Notes: generated from the letters alone by a model not told the origin. A stretch of 64,000 nucleotides of DNA from Streptomyces sp. NBC_01217 (GCF_035994185.1 NZ_CP108538.1:1674001-1738000), one strand, 5' to 3'. Numbered from the stretch's first letter, positions 23,491 through 33,634 are shown. Numbers and translations are program-made.

Positions 23491-24786
23491 TTACGCGGGG
23501 GGTGTGCGGGCGGCGCTCGCGCGGGCTAGTGGGTGGGGAGGGGTGGTGCTCGTGCCGACCGTGACGACGTCGCCGATGACGATGACGGCCGGGGGGCGTA
23601 CGTCCTCGGCGACGGCCCGCTCGGCGACGGTCGCGAGCGTCGCGTCGACCCGGCGCTGGGCCGCCGTGGTGCCCTCCTGGATCAGGGCGACCGGGGTCCC
23701 GGGGGCCTTGCCGTGGGCGATGAGGGTACGGGCGATGGCGCCGATCTTGTCGACGGCCATCAGGAGCACGAGGGTGCCGCGCAGCTTGGCGAGGGCCGGC
23801 CAGTCGACCAGTGAGCGTTCGTCGTCGGGGGCGACGTGGCCGCTCACGACGGTGAATTCATGGGCCACACCGCGGTGGGTGACGGGGATTCCGGCCGCAC
23901 CGGGCACGGAGATCGAGCTGGAGATACCGGGGACCACCGTGCAGGCGATGCCTTCGGCGGCGAGCGCCTGGGCCTCCTCCATGCCACGGCCGAAGACGAA
24001 CGGGTCGCCGCCCTTGAGCCGTACGACGGCCTTGCCGGCCTTGGCGTGCTCGATGAGCGCCCGGTTGATCGCCTCCTGGGCCATGTAGCGGCCGTACGGG
24101 ATCTTAGCGGCGTCGATCACCTCGACGTGCGGCGGGAGTTCGTCGAGCAGATCGCGCGGGCCGAGGCGGTCGGCGATGACGACGTCGGCCTCGGCGAGGA
24201 GGCGGCGGCCCCGGACGGTGATCAGGTCCGGGTCGCCGGGGCCGCCGCCGACCAGGGCGACGCCGGGGGTCCGGGTGCGGTGGTGGGGTGCGGCGAGGGT
24301 GCCGTCGCGCAGGCCCTCGACGATGGCGTCGCGGACGGCGGCGGAGTGGCGCGGGTCGCGGCCGTGGGTGTCGGTGGTGAGGACGGCGACGGTCACGCCC
24401 TCGCTGCGGCCGGTGGCCGGGGTCCAGGCGGTGGCGGCGTCGGCGTTGTCGCTGCGGACGCACCAGGTGCGGGTGCGTTCGGCCTCGGCGGAGGCGGCGT
24501 CGTTCGCCGCGGTGTCGTCGGAGGCGATGAGGGCGTACCAGGTGTCGGTCAGGTCTCCGTCGGTGTACGGGCGGCGCTCCCAGCGGATCTCGCCCGCGTC
24601 GGCCATCGCTTCGACGGACGGGGTGGCGGCCGGTGATACGAGGACGATGTCGGCGCCCGCCGCGATGAGTGCGGGGAGGCGGCGCTGGGCGACCTGGCCG
24701 CCGCCGACCACGACGACCCGGCGGCCGCTGAGACGCAGTCCGACGGGGTACGCGGGGTGGTCGGCGTGGTCTGCGTGCTCGGCCAT
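23491..24786 (-). CDS. cobA: Uroporphyrinogen-III C-methyltransferase with siroheme-type N-domain
   Basis: 431 residues. Residues about 1-165 resemble the NAD-binding precorrin-2 dehydrogenase half of CysG (LSGRRVVVVGGGQVAQRRL). Residues 170-420 are the SAM methyltransferase half: VALVGGGPGDPDLITVRG, VRLKGGDPFVFGRG, and the late VPGISSSISVPG and GTLVLLMAV motifs. It makes precorrin-2 for cobalamin and, if the N-domain is active, siroheme. ATG 24786. It is the third cobalamin gene of this minus-strand group, 175 bases downstream of the BluB-CobT gene, with a dispersed repeat between. Confidence 0.92.
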   Translation of the reverse strand: MAEHADHADHPAYPVGLRLSGRRVVVVGGGQVAQRRLPALIAAGADIVLVSPAATPSVEAMADAGEIRWERRPYTDGDLTDTWYALIASDDTAANDAASAEAERTRTWCVRSDNADAATAWTPATGRSEGVTVAVLTTDTHGRDPRHSAAVRDAIVEGLRDGTLAAPHHRTRTPGVALVGGGPGDPDLITVRGRRLLAEADVVIADRLGPRDLLDELPPHVEVIDAAKIPYGRYMAQEAINRALIEHAKAGKAVVRLKGGDPFVFGRGMEEAQALAAEGIACTVVPGISSSISVPGAAGIPVTHRGVAHEFTVVSGHVAPDDERSLVDWPALAKLRGTLVLLMAVDKIGAIARTLIAHGKAPGTPVALIQEGTTAAQRRVDATLATVAERAVAEDVRPPAVIVIGDVVTVGTSTTPPHPLARASAARTPPA

Positions 24787-24923
24787 GGCGGTGCGGGCTC
24801 CTCGTACGGTGTGGGCCGCTCCGGGGGTGGGACGGCTGTGACGTGCGGGTTTGTGGGGCGAGGTCCACGATACGGGGTGGGGCGTGGGGGTGGGCGTGGG
24901 CGCGGGACGGGCAGCCCCGGGCC

Positions 24924-24950
24924 CCGCGCCTCGAACGCCGGCGAGGCCGG
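24924..24950. repeat. Dispersed intergenic repeat, copy A
   Basis: The core cctcgaacgccgg sits inside an inverted repeat (gcgcctcgaacgccggcgaggc). The same core occurs at 44939-44967. From memory, near-identical elements are scattered between genes in many Streptomyces genomes. It is placed directly after the BluB-CobT stop and could form a hairpin. Confidence 0.7.
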
Positions 24951-24961
24951 TTTCTCAGCCG

Positions 24962-27900
24962 CTACTTCTCCGTGACTCCTGCCGAGTCGAACGTTGCCAC
25001 CTCGTGCATCGCCCGTGCCGCGCTCTGGACGATCGGCAGTGCCAGCAGTGCGCCCGTGCCCTCGCCCAGGCGGAGGTCGAGGTCGACCAGCGGGCGCAGG
25101 CCCAGTTTGTTGAGCGCGGCGACATGGCCGGGCTCCGCGCTGCGGTGGCCCGCGATGCAGGCGGCGAGGGCCTCGGGGGCGATCGCCCGGGCGACCAGGG
25201 CCGCGGCGCCCGCGCTCACGCCGTCGAGGATGACGGGCGTACGGAGGGAGGCGCCGCCCAGCAGGAAGCCGGCCATCGCCGCGTGTTCGAGGCCGCCGAC
25301 CGAAGTCAGGACGCCGATCGGGTCGGCCGGGTCGGGCTGGTGGAGTTCGAGGGCCCGGCGGACCACATCGACCTTGCGCGCGTGCATCTCGTCGTTGATG
25401 CCGGTGCCGCGACCGGTCACCTCGGCCGGGTCCATGCCCGTGTAGACGCAGATCAGGGCGGCCGACGCGGTGGTGTTGGCGATGCCCATCTCACCGGTGA
25501 GCAGGCCCTTGTTGCCTGCCGCGACCAGATCGCGGGCGGTCTCGATGCCGACCTCGATGGCCGCGAGGACCTCGTCGCGGGTGAGCGCGGGGCCGGTCGT
25601 GAAGTCGGCCGTACCGGCGCGCACCTTGCGGGGCAGGAGGCCGGGCGTCGCGGGCAGCTCCGTGGCCACGCCGACGTCGACCACGCACACCTCGGCGCCG
25701 ACCTGGCTCGCGAACGCGTTGCAGACCGCGCCGCCGCCCAGGAAGTTGGCGACCATCTGGCCGGTGACCTCCTGCGGCCAGGCGGTGACGCCCTGGGCGT
25801 GCACCCCGTGGTCGCCCGCGAAGATCGCGACAGCCGCGGGCTCCGGGATCGGCGGCGGGCACACCCGGGAGAGTCCCGACAGCTGCGCGGAGATGATCTC
25901 CAGCATGCCGAGCGCACCGGCGGGCTTGGTCATCCGCTTCTGGCGTTCCCATGCCTCGCCGAGCGCCTTGGCGTCCAGTGGGCGGATGCTGGAGATGGTC
26001 TCCTGCAACAGGTCGTGCGGTTCCTCGCCGGGCAGGGCGCGGCGGCCGTACGTCTCCTCGTGGACGACCCAGGACAGCGGGCGACGCTTGGACCAGCCCG
26101 CCTGCATCAGCTCGGGCTCCTCGGGGAACTCGTCGACGTAACCGACACACAGGTACGCGACGACTTCGAGGTGCTCGGGCAGGCCCAGGGCGCGGACCAT
26201 CTCGCGCTCGTCGAAGAAGCTGACCCAGCCGACGCCGAGGCCTTCGGCGCGGGCGGCGAGCCACAGGTTCTCGACGGCGAGCGCGGAGGAGTACGGGGCC
26301 ATCTGCGGCTGGGTGTGCCGGCCGAGGGTGTGGCGGCCGCCGCGGGTGGGATCGGCGGTGACGACGATGTTGACCGGGGTGTCGAGGATGGCCTCGATCT
26401 TCATTTCCTTGAACTGCTTGGCCCGGCCCTTGGGAAGCGACTTGGCGTAGGCCTCGCGCTGACGCTGCGCCAGTTCGTGCATGGAACGGCGGGTCTCCGC
26501 CGAGCGGATGACGACGAAGTCCCAGGGCTGCGAGTGCCCGACGCTGGGGGCCGTGTGCGCGGCTTCGAGGACGCGGAGCAGCACCTCGTGCGGAATCGGG
26601 TCGCTGCGGAAGCCGTTGCGGATGTCGCGGCGCTCGCGCATGACCCGGAGCACCGCCTCGCGCTCCGCGTCGTCGTAGCCGGGGGCGGGCGGGGAAGCGG
26701 GGTCCTCGGTCTCGCTCGAATCGGGTGCCTCGGGGGCCGCTGTCTCCTCGGCTTGAGGCTGCACCTCGGGCTGTACGGACTCCAGGTGCGCGCTCTGTGT
26801 GGGGGCCGTGGTGTCCACGGTCTCGATGGCCTCCGGGCCCGGCGCGGGCTCCGGCTCGGCCACCGGCAGGACCTCGGCCTCCGGGACGGGGACAGGAACG
26901 GGGACGGGAACAGGGACGGATGCGGGGATCGGCTCGGGCGTCTCGGCGGGCGCGGCGTTCTCGGCGGCCTCAGGCCGTACCGGTTCCATCGCGAAGACCA
27001 GGCGCTCGGGCTCGGGCTCGGCCTCCGCGGCCTCCTCCACGACGGGCGTCGGAGCCAGGTGCGGGGTCGTCGGCACCGAACCCTCCACGGGCACGAACCG
27101 GCCCATGGGAGCGGCTTCCGCGGCGTCCTGCGGCGCGGCGACAGCGGCTTCGGCAGGCACCGCCTCGGCCACGGCCTCCACCACCGCTTCGGCCTCGGCC
27201 TTGACCTCGGTCGGAGCCTCAACAGCGGCCGGTACCGCATCCACGGTCTCCGTCACCACGACCGGAGCAACCTCCACAGGCGGCTGTACCGGCTCCGGCA
27301 CGACCGCTTCTGTCACCGGCTGCGGTGCCTCGGCCGCCCACGGGCTCCCGCCCTGCGGCAGGATCTCGCCGAGCTGCGGGCCGGGCAGTACGGCCGCCTC
27401 TTCGACCGGCATCTCGAAGTACTCGGGCCCGGCGGTCGGCGGTCCGGCGTGCCGAGCAGGGGCCGGAGGCTGGGTCTGGACGGGAGCCTGCGCCTGGGGC
27501 GCGCCCGCGGGGCCGCGGTCGGCGAGCGAGCGGACCACTCCGCCGGTCGGTGTCCCGCCGTAGGACGGCCCGTCGGCCGCGACCGGGCCGCGGTGCAGCG
27601 GTCGGCGCACCGGAACCTGGGTCTGCGCCGCCGGAGCGGGAGCCGGGGTGGGCGACGGAATGCGTACGCCCCTCAGGTCGACCGATCCGGAGTCGCGGCC
27701 ACCGGACTCGTGCGTCCCGGGCGCGGGCAGGGGTTCGGCCACCGGCTGCTGCGCGGCGTAAGCCTCCGCGACCTGCACCTGGACCTGGACGTGCTCCTGC
27801 ACCTGCACCTGTACGGGTCCCTGGGGCTGCACGGGAGCCTCGCCGAGCGGCTGAGCGTGGGTCGTCTGCGCCAGGGGCTGGGCGTGGTAGGCGCCCTGTT

Positions 27901-28135
27901 CGGGCAGCAGTGCCTGGGCGGCGACGCCCTCGGGGTACTGGCCGGGGACCGGCAGCGCCGGCGGGTCGCTCCAGGCGCCCTGGGGGCTCGGCATCAGCAG
28001 GAGGTCGTCGTCCTCGGACACATGCTCGGAGGGAGCGAGGTAGGTGTACGCATCCGGGGCGGCGATCCCCGGCTGCTCCACCATGCCTGCGTTCTCCGGC
28101 AGTCCCTCACCCGGGATCTGGCCGGTGTCACTCAT
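24962..28135 (-). CDS. cobT: BluB-CobT fusion: dimethylbenzimidazole synthase / phosphoribosyltransferase
   Basis: 1057 residues in three parts. Residues 1 to about 490 are low-complexity and disordered, dominated by E, P, A and V. Residues about 490-700 form a BluB-like nitroreductase domain (RRDIRNGFRSDPIPHEVLL, HSQPWDFVVIR, VENLWLAARAEGLGVGWVSF), which makes 5,6-dimethylbenzimidazole from FMN. Residues about 715-1055 form CobT (FAGDHGVHAQGVTAWPQEVT, GEMGIANTTASAAL, GVLTSVGGLEHAAMAGF), which attaches ribose phosphate. Fusion of successive steps suggests substrate channelling. GAGGGG is just before ATG 28135, which overlaps the stop of a tiny upstream frame. Confidence 0.93.
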   Translation of the reverse strand: MSDTGQIPGEGLPENAGMVEQPGIAAPDAYTYLAPSEHVSEDDDLLLMPSPQGAWSDPPALPVPGQYPEGVAAQALLPEQGAYHAQPLAQTTHAQPLGEAPVQPQGPVQVQVQEHVQVQVQVAEAYAAQQPVAEPLPAPGTHESGGRDSGSVDLRGVRIPSPTPAPAPAAQTQVPVRRPLHRGPVAADGPSYGGTPTGGVVRSLADRGPAGAPQAQAPVQTQPPAPARHAGPPTAGPEYFEMPVEEAAVLPGPQLGEILPQGGSPWAAEAPQPVTEAVVPEPVQPPVEVAPVVVTETVDAVPAAVEAPTEVKAEAEAVVEAVAEAVPAEAAVAAPQDAAEAAPMGRFVPVEGSVPTTPHLAPTPVVEEAAEAEPEPERLVFAMEPVRPEAAENAAPAETPEPIPASVPVPVPVPVPVPEAEVLPVAEPEPAPGPEAIETVDTTAPTQSAHLESVQPEVQPQAEETAAPEAPDSSETEDPASPPAPGYDDAEREAVLRVMRERRDIRNGFRSDPIPHEVLLRVLEAAHTAPSVGHSQPWDFVVIRSAETRRSMHELAQRQREAYAKSLPKGRAKQFKEMKIEAILDTPVNIVVTADPTRGGRHTLGRHTQPQMAPYSSALAVENLWLAARAEGLGVGWVSFFDEREMVRALGLPEHLEVVAYLCVGYVDEFPEEPELMQAGWSKRRPLSWVVHEETYGRRALPGEEPHDLLQETISSIRPLDAKALGEAWERQKRMTKPAGALGMLEIISAQLSGLSRVCPPPIPEPAAVAIFAGDHGVHAQGVTAWPQEVTGQMVANFLGGGAVCNAFASQVGAEVCVVDVGVATELPATPGLLPRKVRAGTADFTTGPALTRDEVLAAIEVGIETARDLVAAGNKGLLTGEMGIANTTASAALICVYTGMDPAEVTGRGTGINDEMHARKVDVVRRALELHQPDPADPIGVLTSVGGLEHAAMAGFLLGGASLRTPVILDGVSAGAAALVARAIAPEALAACIAGHRSAEPGHVAALNKLGLRPLVDLDLRLGEGTGALLALPIVQSAARAMHEVATFDSAGVTEK

Positions 28136-28467
28136 GCGTACCCCTCGCCCATCGTCAGTGCTCCTTCGGCCCTTCGCCCGGGACGCCCGAACACGGCACG
28201 CCGGCGCTCGTCAACAAGAACGAGCGGGCGCGCCGCGCGGCACGAAACGGTCGCGGACATACTGCATTCTCGCGGCCGTTCGCCGCCGCGGCAGCTCATT
28301 TCGCCACGGCCCGCTGTGGACTGCGCCACGTCGCGCATCCCCCGGTTCTGCCGTACCACAACGGGGGCCAAAACGGTCCCCTTTTCCGGACATTGACGAA
28401 CGAAGCGACGAACGTCCAGCCGCGGTGCAACGATCGGCCAGCCTACCTCGCGCCGTACGCCGACGGG
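28136..28467 (-). promoter_or_regulatory. cobT upstream region, no riboswitch seen
   Basis: About 330 bases between cobL and cobT. I looked on both strands for a cobalamin riboswitch B12 box and found none. Near cobT there is a mini-frame (28132-28152, MGEGYA) with GAAGGAG upstream whose TGA overlaps the cobT ATG; the same frame is open back to an ATG that would give 42 residues (MSATVSCRAARPL ...). A promoter for cobT is expected in the distal part but no clear consensus stood out. Confidence 0.45.
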
Positions 28468-29706
28468 TCAGGGGGCGAGGTCCGAACGCAGCGCCGAGAG
28501 CAGGAACACGACCGAGCGTTCGCGCTCCGACCATGCGGCCGTGTCGAGTTCGACGGACTGGAGGAGCGAGCACCTGACGGTGTACCCGTTCCCGGTGAGC
28601 GCCGCGCCGAGCGCCTCGGCCTCGTCGCGCGTCGACGCGTGGGTCACGATGCGCTCCGGGCGGCGTTCGGTGACGGCGGTGACGACGGGTGCTCCCCCGC
28701 CCCCGATGCGTACGACATCGGGCTCCGGCAGCCGTTCCAGCACATGGGGCGCCCGGCCCTCGACGACCTGGATCTGGACGGCGAAGGACCGGGCGGCCGC
28801 CGCGGTGCGGGCGCAGGCCGCCGGGTCGCTGTCCACCGCCAGGACGGCCGCCCCGAATCGGGCGGCCTCCACGGCCAGGGCCCCGCTGCCGGAGCCGATG
28901 TCCCACAGGAGGTCTCCGGTACGGGGGCCCAGGGCGGCCAGTTGGGCGGCGCGCAGCCCCGGGGACTCGCCCTCGCCGCTCTCGTCCCCGGTGCCGATGG
29001 CGCCGCCCGGGTAGGCCTCGGGGGGCAGTGCCCAGCCGCGTACGCCCGGGGGCTGGGCGGGGTTCCGGCCGGCGATCCAGGCGCCGGTGGCCTGCGGTTC
29101 GGGGCCGCCGCCGATGACGATCACGACGTTGGGGTCGCGCCAGACGTGGTCGGCGGCCTTGTCGGAGGTGAGGACGCTGACCTGTTCGCGTGCGGTGCCG
29201 AGTTCCTCGCAGACGACGAAGGTGCGGTGGACGCCTTCGAGGAGCAGGGCGAGTTCGGCGGGGCCGGCGCCGGGCGAGGTGAGGACGGCGACCTTGTGGT
29301 GGGCGCGGCAGACATTGACGGCGCGGCGCAGGGTGCGGGGGTGGGCGACGACGATCTGGGCGTCCTCCCACGGCATTCCGGCGCGGGCGAAGGCGGTGGC
29401 GACGGAGGACACGGCGGGCACCACTTCGACTTCGAGGCCGTGCTCGGGCGCGCGGAGGTTGCGTACGACTCCGAAGAAGCCGGGATCCCCGTCGGCGAGG
29501 ACCACGGCACTGCCCCGGTGTCCGGCGATCCGGCGGGCGGCCAGGTCGATGGAGCCCAGGCGGATCCGTTCGGCGTCGGCCGGGACTTCGGGGAGTGCGA
29601 GGTGGTGAGCGGCCCCGGCGACGAGCGTGGCGGCCGAGAGGGCGGCCGTGGCCGCTCCGGTCAGTGGCGAGCCGTCCCAGCCGATCACGGTGACCCGATC
29701 GGCCAT
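28468..29706 (-). CDS. cobL: Precorrin-6Y C5,15-methyltransferase (CbiE-CbiT fusion)
   Basis: 412 residues. The N-terminal half (VTVIGWDGSPLTG, VVLADGDPGFFG, VVPAVSSVATAFARAG) is the CbiE tetrapyrrole methylase fold. The C-terminal half (LLWDIGSGSGALAVEAAR) is the CbiT Rossmann methyltransferase that also decarboxylates. It makes precorrin-8X in aerobic cobalamin synthesis. ATG 29706. It is upstream of cobT on the same strand, separated by 332 bases, so probably a separate transcript. Confidence 0.92.
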   Translation of the reverse strand: MADRVTVIGWDGSPLTGAATAALSAATLVAGAAHHLALPEVPADAERIRLGSIDLAARRIAGHRGSAVVLADGDPGFFGVVRNLRAPEHGLEVEVVPAVSSVATAFARAGMPWEDAQIVVAHPRTLRRAVNVCRAHHKVAVLTSPGAGPAELALLLEGVHRTFVVCEELGTAREQVSVLTSDKAADHVWRDPNVVIVIGGGPEPQATGAWIAGRNPAQPPGVRGWALPPEAYPGGAIGTGDESGEGESPGLRAAQLAALGPRTGDLLWDIGSGSGALAVEAARFGAAVLAVDSDPAACARTAAAARSFAVQIQVVEGRAPHVLERLPEPDVVRIGGGGAPVVTAVTERRPERIVTHASTRDEAEALGAALTGNGYTVRCSLLQSVELDTAAWSERERSVVFLLSALRSDLAP

Positions 29707-29813
29707 CTGTCGTCAGTCTCCTGGAGTTGTCGCAGGTGGGGATGCCCGCGAGAGACGGGCAGCCTGAGACTACCCGGTCCGTACCAACGCGGCGCCAGGA
29801 CCCCTGTGCGGGG

Positions 29814-30461
29814 TCAGTTCCAGTCGTTGTAGGCGCCGTAGCCACCCGCGTCGGCGAGCTGCTCGGCAACCCCTTCGAGATCCTCGGGAAGCAGGCCCCA
29901 GACGATCAGATCGGTCCTGATGTCGGTCCAGCCTCCGTCCGTGCCGTTCTCGGTCCGGGTGCGCGCTATGCAGGCGTTGCGCAGGACGCCCTCGCTGATG
30001 CAGCCGAGCTTCTGGGCGACCTGCTGGGAGGCGGTGTTGTCGGCGGCGGTGCGCAGCTCGATGCGCTCGAAGCCCTGGTCGCGGAAGAGCCACTGGGCGA
30101 GCGCGAGCACGGCCTCGGTGGCGTATCCCTCGCCGCGTGCCCAGGGGGCGGTGATGTACGCCGCCTCGGTGGCGAGGGTGCGCCAGTCGGTGTTGCGCAG
30201 GCGGACCGAGCCGACGAGGCGCTGCGTGAGGAATTCGGTGACGGCGAAGACGATGCCGTCGCCGCTGGAGCGCTGTGCGGGGGCGATCCTGCGGACCCAG
30301 CGCTCGGCGTCGACCTGGGTGTACGGGTAGGGGGCCTCGGTCCAGGCGGTGACGAGTTCGTCGTTCATCATCTCGATGTACGCGGGGACGTCCGCCATGT
30401 CGAAGGGGCGCAGCACCAACCGGTCCGTGCTGATGGAGATGTCCGGAAAGGTGGAAGTCAT
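29814..30461 (-). CDS. RimJ/RimL-type GNAT acetyltransferase
   Basis: 215 residues. The pattern STDRLVLRPFDMADVPAYIEM and ITAPWARGEGYATEAVLAL ... ELRTAADNTASQQVAQKLGC is typical of the GNAT subgroup that includes ribosomal-protein N-acetyltransferases. Substrate unknown. ATG 30461 has GGAG six bases upstream; ATG 30473 lacks one. It precedes cobL by about 107 bases. Confidence 0.88.
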   Translation of the reverse strand: MTSTFPDISISTDRLVLRPFDMADVPAYIEMMNDELVTAWTEAPYPYTQVDAERWVRRIAPAQRSSGDGIVFAVTEFLTQRLVGSVRLRNTDWRTLATEAAYITAPWARGEGYATEAVLALAQWLFRDQGFERIELRTAADNTASQQVAQKLGCISEGVLRNACIARTRTENGTDGGWTDIRTDLIVWGLLPEDLEGVAEQLADAGGYGAYNDWN

Positions 30462-30543
30462 GCGCAGCTCCATGCCGAAGGCCGTGTAAAGGCACAGCAT
30501 GCAGCATCGGCCCCGCGTTGTGCATGGGCGGGTCCGCACGACG

Positions 30544-30578
30544 GAGCCCCGCGCCCCCTGGTGGGGTGTGCGGGGCTC
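30544..30578 (-). terminator. Terminator of the metNIQ operon
   Basis: A 9-bp GC-rich inverted repeat (30544-30552 with 30570-30578) with an internal stem, located just after the metQ stop. Confidence 0.7.
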
Positions 30579-30601
30579 GTCGGACAAATGCCGTGCGGGT
30601 G

Positions 30602-31468
30602 TCAGGACTTGGCGTCGGTACCGAAGGCCGGGATGACCGATCCCTGGTAGGTGTCCTCGATGAACTTCTTGACCTCGTCGGAGTGGAGGAGCTTCACGAG
30701 CTTCTGGACGCGGGCGTCCTTCTCGTTGCCCTTCTTCACGGCGATGATGTTGGCGTAGGGGTTGCCCTCGGCCTTCTCCAGCACCAGGGCGTCCTTGGCG
30801 GGCTCGAGCTTGGCCTCGATGGCGTAGTTGCCGTTGATGACGGCGGCGTCCACGTCGTTCAGGGCGCGGGGCACGGTTGCGGCCTCCAGCTCCTTGAACT
30901 CCAGGCCCTTCTTGTCGGTGATGTCGCTCAGCTTGGCGGACGTGCCGACGCCGGGCTTGAGGGTGATCAGGCCGTTCTCGGCGAGCAACTGGAGGGCGCG
31001 GCCCTCGTTCGTGGTGTCGTTGGGCACCGCGATGGTCTGGCCGGACTTGATGTCGCCGAGAGTCTTGACCTTCTTGGAGTAGAGGCCGAGGGGCTCCAGG
31101 TGGACGGTGCCCACGGAGACGATGTGGGTGTTGTTCTTCTTGTTGAAGTCGTCGAGGTACGGCACGTGCTGGAAGAAGTTGGCGTCGACCTGGCCGCTCT
31201 CGGTGGCGGTGTTCGGCAGGACGTAGTCCGTGAACTCCTTGACCTCCAGCTTGAGGCCCTCCTTGGCCGCCAGGTTCTTCTTGACGAAGTTCAGGATGTC
31301 GGCGTGCGGCGTCGGGGACGCGGCGACGACGAGCGCCTTGGAGGTGTCGGCCTTGGCGCCGGTCTCGCTCTTGGCGGCCGGGTCGGAGGACGTACCGCAG
31401 GCGGTGAGGCCGAAGGCCAGGGCGGCGGTGGCGGCGGCAGCTGCGGTGATCTTGATGTTCTTGCGCAC
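30602..31468 (-). CDS. metQ: Methionine ABC transporter lipoprotein (NlpA/MetQ)
   Basis: 288 residues. A lipoprotein signal peptide ends in the lipobox LTAC, so the mature protein is tethered outside the membrane at Cys24. The mature chain matches the NlpA/MetQ solute-binding family (SPTPHADILNFV, DANFFQHVPYLDDFNKK, INGNYAIEAKLEPAKDAL). It delivers D- or L-methionine to MetNI. It is the last gene of the operon, 75 bases after metI. Confidence 0.95.
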   Translation of the reverse strand: MRKNIKITAAAAATAALAFGLTACGTSSDPAAKSETGAKADTSKALVVAASPTPHADILNFVKKNLAAKEGLKLEVKEFTDYVLPNTATESGQVDANFFQHVPYLDDFNKKNNTHIVSVGTVHLEPLGLYSKKVKTLGDIKSGQTIAVPNDTTNEGRALQLLAENGLITLKPGVGTSAKLSDITDKKGLEFKELEAATVPRALNDVDAAVINGNYAIEAKLEPAKDALVLEKAEGNPYANIIAVKKGNEKDARVQKLVKLLHSDEVKKFIEDTYQGSVIPAFGTDAKS

Positions 31469-31543
31469 GAAAAGTGCCTCTTTCTGATGGTGAGGGTGGT
31501 GCGCCCGAGCAAGGAGTTCGGGCTTGTGAGCGGAGAGGAGGTC

Positions 31544-32211
31544 TCAGGTGGTGGTGCGGCCGCGGCGGGCCAGCAGGCGTACGGCTCCGTCGCCGATCAG
31601 CTGGATCACGGTCACGATGACGATCAGCAGCGCGACGGTGATGAGCATGAACTGGTTGTCGAAGCGCTGGAATCCGTAGGTCACGGCCTTGGAGCCGAGC
31701 CCTTCGCCGCCGACCGCGCCGGCCATCGCGGAGTAGCCGATGAGCACGATGACGGTGGTGGTGACGCCGGAGACGAGCGAGGGCAGCGCCTGCGGCAGCA
31801 GTACCTTGCGGACGATCGTCGGGATGGATCCGCCCATCGACTGGACGGCCTCGACGAGCCCGTGGTCGACCTCGCGGACGGCCGTCTCGACGAGCCGTGC
31901 GAAGAAGGGGATGGCGCCGACGGCGAGCGGCACGATCATCGCGGTCGGGCCGATGAAGGTGCCGACGACCAAGGTGGTGAAGGGGATCAGGGCGATCAGC
32001 AGGATGATGAACGGCAGCGAACGGCCGATGTTCACGATCACGCCGATGACCTTGTTCACCGGGGTGTTGCGGAGCAGTCCGCCCTTGTCGGTGAGGACCA
32101 GCAGGACACCGAGCGGCAGTCCCACGAGAACGGTGACGGCCGCGGACCAGAGCACCATGTAAAGGGTGTCGATGGTGCCCTGGGTGAGCAGCGGCTGCAT
32201 TTCGGACCAGG

Positions 32212-32215
<4 letters not shown>
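31544..32215 (-). CDS. metI: Methionine ABC transporter permease
   Basis: 223 residues with about five transmembrane helices and the EAA loop VQSMGGSIPTIVRKVLLPQA that contacts MetN. The start is GTG 32215, overlapping the metN stop as GTGA, so the two are translationally coupled. ATG a few codons later (MQPLLTQG) is an alternative. Confidence 0.94.
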
Positions 32216-33270
<1,055 letters not shown>

Positions 33271-33429
33271 AGGGGGTTTCCGTCACTGTCGAGTGCGCGG
33301 CGCGGTGTCCGCCGGGCACGGGGCATTCGTGTGATGAGACTGTGGGGACGCACGGCTGGATGCGGCGGTCGGCCGGGGCAGCGGTGCTCGGGCAGGCTCG
33401 TTCCGCGGGGTGCGGACGGCTCGGGCTCG

Positions 33430-33451
33430 GTCTCGCTTCGGGGCGCGAGAC
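33430..33451 (-). promoter_or_regulatory. Hairpin between leader peptide and metN
   Basis: A 7-bp stem (gtctcgc with gcgagac) and 8-base loop lie 14 bases after the leader stop codon, in the roughly 195-base stretch before metN. It could be an attenuator hairpin, but no competing structure was worked out. Confidence 0.35.
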
Positions 33452-33465
33452 TCAGGCGGGGGCCC

Positions 33466-33552
33466 TCAGAAGGCGCGCATTCGACACATACAACGAGCAC
33501 CGGGCGTCGTGATCGCCTCGGTCGCAAGGGTGCGGTTGCTCGTCGTGGTCAT
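33466..33552 (-). CDS. Candidate Cys/Met-rich leader peptide of metNIQ
   Basis: A 28-residue frame, MTTTSNRTLATEAITTPGAR then CMCRMRAF. Two Cys and two Met codons lie in the last eight positions. Actinobacterial sulfur genes often have short upstream frames with clustered Cys codons that sense cysteine supply by ribosome stalling, and this position before a methionine transporter fits that logic. ATG 33552 has no ribosome site, so the message may be leaderless. Inference only. Confidence 0.5.
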   Translation of the reverse strand: MTTTSNRTLATEAITTPGARCMCRMRAF

Positions 33553-33634
33553 GGGCCAAGTAAAACAGACGTAATGTTCCGCCCGACCCGCCTGTCCGAA
33601 TAGCGGACGACCGTGGATGGCGGTGCGAGCCAGT

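Noticed and set aside
24851..28396. An 1181-residue plus-strand frame opposite BluB-CobT
   Set aside because: Shadow of a gene with recognisable BluB and CobT motifs; composition is Gly/Arg/Leu-rich and no family is visible.
28136..28467. Cobalamin riboswitch upstream of cobT
   Set aside because: No B12-box-like element found by eye on either strand.
33271..33634. SAM-type riboswitch upstream of metN
   Set aside because: No recognisable SAM-I or SAM-IV core; the leader peptide is the better explanation.
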